Program-made: the position numbers and the translations under genes
Origin: Plantago major
Taxonomy: Eukaryota > Streptophyta > Magnoliopsida > Lamiales > Plantaginaceae
Direction of reading: 5' to 3'
DNA: 64,000 nucleotides
Assembly (NCBI GenBank): GCA_026545765.1
Contig: CM048842.1
Location: forward strand, 21,540,667 to 21,604,666
Shown here: positions 59,371 to 64,000 of the stretch, piece after piece
Layout of the letters: the number at the start of each line of letters is the position of its first letter
Numbering within the stretch: the stretch's first letter is position 1
Notes under the pieces: generated by a model
Seen by the model: the letters and a program-made list of their open reading frames with translations, nothing else
Databases searched by the model: none
What the model was told of the DNA's origin: nothing

Positions 59371-59791
59371 GGTTGGCCACTTCATTTCTCATCGTTTAGA
59401 GAGAGAATTTTTGCATTCCGAGTACATCCGAAGCAACTACCAGCAATCCGAAGTGAGCAAGGAGCGGTTCGAAGCGCGTGATCTTGTGCAGAGTCAAGTC
59501 ACTTCTTTCCAATCATCCGAGTCCAAGTAAGTTTACTTGTCTCGTCTTATGATTAAATCATCTTTGTTGTCTTTCATCTTCAAGTTACTCGGATGTATGC
59601 TTATGATGTGTAGTATAGTTGATAACCAATACGTACTTGATATTGACTAACACCGAATAAGTGTAATCGACTCGAACTAAGCGTGCGAGTAAGTCGCTAG
59701 TTTGGCTTTAAGTTGGCCACTTTAATATACATAAACGACCTCTCGGACTGCCATCTTAGAGCTTACGATATTGCTTTCTCCTTTCCCTAGG

Positions 59792-61262
59792 ATGTCCGAG
59801 AGTGATAGCCAAAACCGATCCGAGGCTGAGGGATATGACTCCGAGGCGACATCCTTAACCGATAGCTCGGAGGAGATTGAGATCGTGGATGATGACGTTC
59901 CGGAGGTGGAACAAGAGCCCTATCCGAGTCGGGGAGAGCCCGAGGTAAGTTCCTTACTTCGGTTAGTTGTTCCAGATTCTGGTCCTCCGAGGCGTCCGGA
60001 TTACCTGCGAGTGTCTCATGTGCAGGTTGTTGTAGCGGCTCAAGAGACAAGCTCGCGAGTTATAGGAACTCATCGCCCGGGTCGAGCTAGTCAGGAATCC
60101 AAACTTCCGGTAGAGATTCGTACTTTAATTCGCACCCTAGGTTATAACTTTAGGAGTAATCCTAATCGAGTCCCGTTCGTTCCGGATCCGCAGGCGCCAA
60201 CTATCGAGGAAGTGCATGATACTTCGGAAGCACCTCCCAACTTGAGCATCTTCGAAGAGGGTGAGGAGGATCGTGTGCAAGTTGCTGCGCCTATCCGGAC
60301 TATAGTAGAGTTAGCGTCCTCATCCGGGGAAGATGAGGCAGAGGAAGATGTGCAGGGCCAAGATTCTGGTTCCGAAGAGGAAGAAGGTGCGGAGCCTTCC
60401 GCTAATGTGCTCCGGGTAGAAACTGTTGGGCAAGCAGGGCCGAGTCGGAGGGTGGCTGAGGAAGAGCGTCCGGAGAGACTGAGGAAGGGTGAGGACGTTT
60501 TCCAAGTGAAGTTCCCTCGGTCTAGAGATCAGGTCACTCACCCCGATCCGGAGGGCGAGTTAAATGAAGATGGTACTCTACCTACTTGTGCCTCAACCAT
60601 CCGAGCCGACGAAGTGGATGAGCTCCGGAGAAGATATGAGATCCCTGAGTGTGTGGAGATTCTCATCCCGGACGAATCTCATGCTTTTTACAATCCGCCT
60701 CCGGGCTGCATGTCGGTCTATGAGATAAGTCTTCATTGCGGGTGGCGGCTACCCGTATCGTCCGAGTTTCTGGAGATTTTGAACAGCATGGGTTTGAGTC
60801 CGCATCAGATCATCCCCAACTCCCTCGGAAACTTGATGTGCTTCGGAGTGCTATGTAAATATAAAGGCATTCCGCTTAACTTCGACAAGTTCCGTAAATT
60901 GTTCAATATTAGTGTTAGTAGTAGGAACACTTGGTTCTATACATTCGTATGTCGCCAGGCATACACATTTTTCGTTGATCCCTTGTCCTCGTTGGGAATC
61001 CAATGGTTCAAGAGGTATATTTTTGTCCGTCCGGCGCTGAAGCCCGGGCAATCCGAAGCGGAGAGGCCCACGTGGCATTTTGAGAAGAAGTTCTTCCGGG
61101 GTAATTTGCCAGATTGGAAGCCACCGGCTCGGAACATCCCCTTGTGGATGCAAGCGTTCCATCAGAGCTGTGGAGAAGTACTTCTTCCGAGGTTTTATAT
61201 GTCGACCGCCTTTCTTGGCGGCTTGTCCGAGCCAAGTTTTAATGGCGACATGGAGGATTTGA
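59792..61262 (+). CDS. F extra gene, N-terminal part: plant 'putative gypsy-type transposon' domain protein
   Basis: The start MSESDSQNRSEAEG at 59792 is preferred over an in-frame ATG 21 bases upstream, because that one falls inside the likely leader intron. The first 270 residues are acidic and low-complexity. A conserved domain follows (about residues 290-440): YEISLHCGWRLPVSSEFLEI, LGLSP-like MGLSPHQIIPNSLGNL, CKYKGIPLNFDKFRKLF and TWFYTFVCRQAYTFF. This resembles the Pfam Transposase_28 ('putative gypsy type transposon') domain of plants. A consensus donor/acceptor pair encloses an 81-bp in-frame segment (59945-60025), so two protein forms are possible. A further donor GTAAGT at 61263 ends this block. 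The domain has no known enzymatic role. Confidence 0.65.
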
Positions 61263-61374
61263 GTAAGTGGTTTCTCTACCTCGATTGGTTGTCCGGTTAT
61301 GCATTTGTCGACTATATGATTATCAATTGTAGATTCTTTTGTATCTTGCAACTCATTGTGATTCGGATGTGCAG

Positions 61375-62785
61375 CTTTTTGGTTCGAGTATACGATGTCG
61401 ACCATGCGGGAGCTGAAGCGTCAACAGAACGCTGCGCAGCGGAAGGAGTTGGCAGAGGGTTCTCGGACCCAGATTATCAAGACGTCCACCGTACTCCCGA
61501 TGAACGAGCCAAGGAATGCTGCTGTGTTCCGAGCGGAGGAGTCTCGGAGAGCTGCTGCGGGCGAAGAGGCCCAAACCATCCCTACTCCAGACAAGGGTAA
61601 GGTGGTCGCAACTAAGGGCTCGAAGAAGCCTCCGAGATCCGTGTCGCGAGATCCTCCATAAGCGGATCGAGCGCGGCTCCAAAAAAGCGCTCTTCCGAAG
61701 GTCCGAATCCTCCCGCCAAGAAGGGCAAGGGAAAGGTGGGCGAAGCCCCGGAGCTGGAGCCGGATGCTGAAGTGGCTCGGTTGGTTGCTGCTTCGGAGCT
61801 AGAGCGAATTGCGGAGTTAACTGCCGCTCAGCGCAAAGTGAGTTTTAAGCTTTCCGTTGGTTTCGCATCTTTCTGTGATTCGGAGGTGTCTAACGCTTCT
61901 GATATTCCGTTTTTGTTTTCAGCTTGCTACTGCTGTTGAAGCATGCTCCTTGGTGGCCGCTCGGAGGGCTACCCTGGAAGAAGATCTAGCAATTTGAGGC
62001 TGCCCGGGCGATTGAAGCGTCTCGGTTGCACAGCACCTCGGAGCGCCTGAAGAAGGCCGTAGCTGCGAAACAAGAGGCCGAGTCGGAGACGGCCAAGATG
62101 AAAAGTGCCATTCGATCTTTGGAGGCTGATTTGAAAGTGCACCAAGATAGTTTGGACGATTTCGTGGCCGTCTCTCGGACTTTCAAGGATAAGATGCTGA
62201 AAGAGCTTGAGAGTCCGGACAAGGGTTGTCCAAGATTTCCTTGATTCGGACTCCTACAAGTTCTTGCTCGAGTCAAAGTATGATGAGGCCCGTCAAGATG
62301 GGTTTGATGCAGCTGTGGAGCAGTGCCGGAGGAAAGGTTGGGTACCGGACGATTGTAACTTGGAGGCTGAGGGGGTATCCGCCTTTAAAAATGGAGATGG
62401 CTCGGACTTCGCTCCGGATGGTGTCTTGGATGCAGATTTGCTTAAGTGTGAATTTGTGGAACTGGTTTGCGACGAGTCGGAGGGAAAGAAGTACAACCAT
62501 GGCGGTCCGTATCTCCCATCCTTCGTCCCTCGGGTGCTCATGTCCACTGTTTTCGTTCCGTTGGAGGACCACTTGGAGCACAACCGAGATTGGTTGACTT
62601 TGCCCGGGCCTGTCCAAGGCTTTGATCGCGACCTCGACCTGATGGAGGAGTGTCCGGCCTTTTTGAAAGAGGTTGAGGCTCGGAGAGAACGGAGGATAGC
62701 CCAGCAGCAAGGTCAAGCGCCTCCGGAGAAGGATACGGGCGGCCCTTCTCGGTCTCAACCTAGTTCGTCCGAGCAGCGGAGGTAG
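61375..62785 (+). pseudogene. F extra gene, C-terminal coiled-coil part
   Basis: After an intron-like interval (61263-61374) the gene continues with a basic, Ala/Glu-rich region (MRELKRQQNAAQRKELAEG), a coiled coil (KKAVAAKQEAESETAKMKSA) and a C-terminal domain with YKFLLESKYDEARQDGFDAA and EQCRRKGWVPDDCNL. A second intron-like interval with a strong TTTTGTTTTCAG acceptor ends at 61921. This order (transposon domain, coil, C-terminal helix) is usual for this plant protein group. A small number of breaks suggests decay. Confidence 0.55.
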
Positions 62786-64000
62786 TGAAGACGGGGTATG
62801 CCCCGGATTTCTTGTAATAGGGTGCCTCCGGGCCAAAAAGAAATGTTTGTCGTTTTTGCCCATCATCTTTTGTTTGTACAAACATACTCTTTTTTGATGA
62901 ATGTTGTTGGTTCGGGCCCTTAATGGCTCGGAACTATTTTTGTGGCCAATATACTATTGTTGCTGTTTCCATCCTTGCACGTTTAATTTCGTATTTGCAC
63001 AGTAACTCTTGTAGACTCGGATAGTGGACTCGGATCTTTGAGATCCATACCGCCAGGATATGAGTCTGCCTGATTCAAAGTCGCCTTTGCGGGTCTTTGG
63101 GGACGATCAATCGATGTACCCATCCGAATCGGGAGCTAGAATAAAAATAAACTGGATCACGAACGGTCCGGAGCCACGTCTTAGAGTGGTCAGGCTTTCG
63201 AGAACAAGGACCCCCTTGTATCGTGACAAGTTAAGACGATTCGGACGCTGACTTGGTGTGTCTTTCCGAGTCATGCAGACTTGTGAGATAGTGAAAAGAT
63301 AATCATCATCAAGTACAGGGTGTCTCTGTACGCGTCACATTTGCTTCGGACGTTGTCATGTCAGCCGGAATGCGTCGAGTGAGTAGCATAGTCGGTATGC
63401 TCAACCGTGTGGATGGATTGTTGGGTTGGGCCAGTGGAAGCTGAAGAGCTAGGCCCATGTGCGGCCCAAGCCCATCTCCTGTGGATATGGGACACGTGTC
63501 CGCTTCTAATTGGTCTTCTCTTTCTATAAATACTCCAACTTTGTACGGCTTTTGATTAAGACATCGCGCCCTTTTATAGTAATCAAAGGTTCGGAGCTCG
63601 AGTCCGAGCGGCTGGTGAGCATGTTAATGCCATTACTCTCGCCCGTGATCTCGTCCCAAGGGTTTCTCCGATGATTCGGAAGTTTACCCGGGCTGGTTCT
63701 TTTGGTGAGAGTCGTGGAAATTAGTTTGCTCGGCAAGCCGACCGGATCTTCGGGATACTGGTCCGTATCGAGTTGGCCTCAAAGAATTTTTTGCTCAACA
63801 ATTCCTCCGATCGTCAGGCTAATCTTCTTTCTCCGGGGCTATGGTCTTTATTCGTGACTTTTAGCCCCGGAGAGGTAGATTAGCTGGATGGTTCGGGGAT
63901 CTTCAAATAGTTGGTTTTCGAATCTCAATGCATCCGGGGCAATCCGCTCTGGTTATGCGCGATAAGACAAGGCATAATTCGTTTGATAGAATCCCTTCCA
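62786..64000. other. Region downstream of the F extra gene
   Basis: No protein is recognised on either strand. It contains a likely 3' untranslated region, a plus-strand TATA-like CTATAAATACTCC near 63524, and an imperfect inverted repeat at 63818-63884. Confidence 0.4.
63818..63884. repeat. Inverted repeat, 24-bp and 23-bp imperfect arms
   Basis: Arms GCTAATCT...CTCCGGGGCTA (63818-63841) and TAGCCCCGGAG...AGATTAGC (63862-63884) pair around a 20-base loop, with a small mismatch patch in the middle. Confidence 0.7.

Larger units (their letters stand above)
57899..64000 (-). mobile_element. Element F: probable Ty3/gypsy Tat-type element (partial), carrying an antisense extra gene
   Basis: Composition changes sharply to GC-richer DNA right of element A. 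A possible minus-strand LTR start (TGTTGATACGG) lies at 58697, preceded in that direction by a purine tract (58698-58712). To its right is a plus-strand gene with the plant 'gypsy-type transposon' domain. Tat-lineage elements (Grande, Retand, Ogre) are known to carry extra genes, some antisense, between pol and the 3' LTR, so this layout fits. No pol is visible before the window ends, so the assignment is tentative. It could also be a free-standing transposon-derived gene. Confidence 0.4.

Overview
The window is plant nuclear DNA, most likely from a eudicot, and consists almost entirely of nested LTR retrotransposons. The evidence is Ty1/copia gag-pol of the Sirevirus (SIRE/Maximus) type, initiator-Met tRNA primer sites (TGGTATCAGAGC), 5-bp target duplications, and a GC-richer right flank with a plant 'gypsy-type transposon' gene. 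I see no host housekeeping gene, no tRNA or rRNA gene and no CRISPR array. The species cannot be named from this sequence.

Layout, from outermost to innermost. F (57899-64000, partial) looks like a Ty3/gypsy Tat-type element on the minus strand with an extra gene on the plus strand. A (1-3202 plus 46993-57898, minus strand, partial) is a Sirevirus whose 3' LTR lies left of the window. B (3203-46992 overall, minus) is a close relative of A inserted in A's third gene, duplicating AATTA. C (18587-46495 overall, minus) is a related but distinct Sirevirus inserted in B's 5' LTR, duplicating CTTTG. D (29590-29811 plus 40327-42626) is unrecognised AT-rich DNA inside C's pol. E (29812-40321, plus strand) is a more distant Sirevirus inserted in D, duplicating GTTTT. 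Rough hand comparison of LTR pairs gives about 2-3% divergence for B, 1.5% for C and 1.4% for E. This agrees with the nesting order and suggests insertions within roughly the last one to two million years. All of the gag-pol copies look broken.

The most interesting feature is the third gene (aORF) that A, B, C and E each carry between pol and the 3' LTR. In A, B and C it has a conserved promoter arrangement: a TATA box 180-200 bp before the ATG and a TGGGCC motif 106-107 bp further upstream. In B and C it also has a compact array of five intron-like GT...AG intervals of 64-81 bp. Its N-terminal domain resembles the 'putative plant transposon protein' domain, and E's third gene resembles the same domain. 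F carries a different transposon-derived gene on the opposite strand.

Each element family is also studded, in coding and non-coding parts alike, with short inverted repeats built on a family-specific word: CAGATATCTG in A/B, TTTCTGAG/CAGAAACC in C, and CAATGTTG...CAACATTG in E. At matching positions both arms change together between families. This pattern, together with an independently expressed third protein, is the main candidate for an undescribed system. One possibility is a self-recognition or anti-silencing function with family-specific motifs; this is inference.
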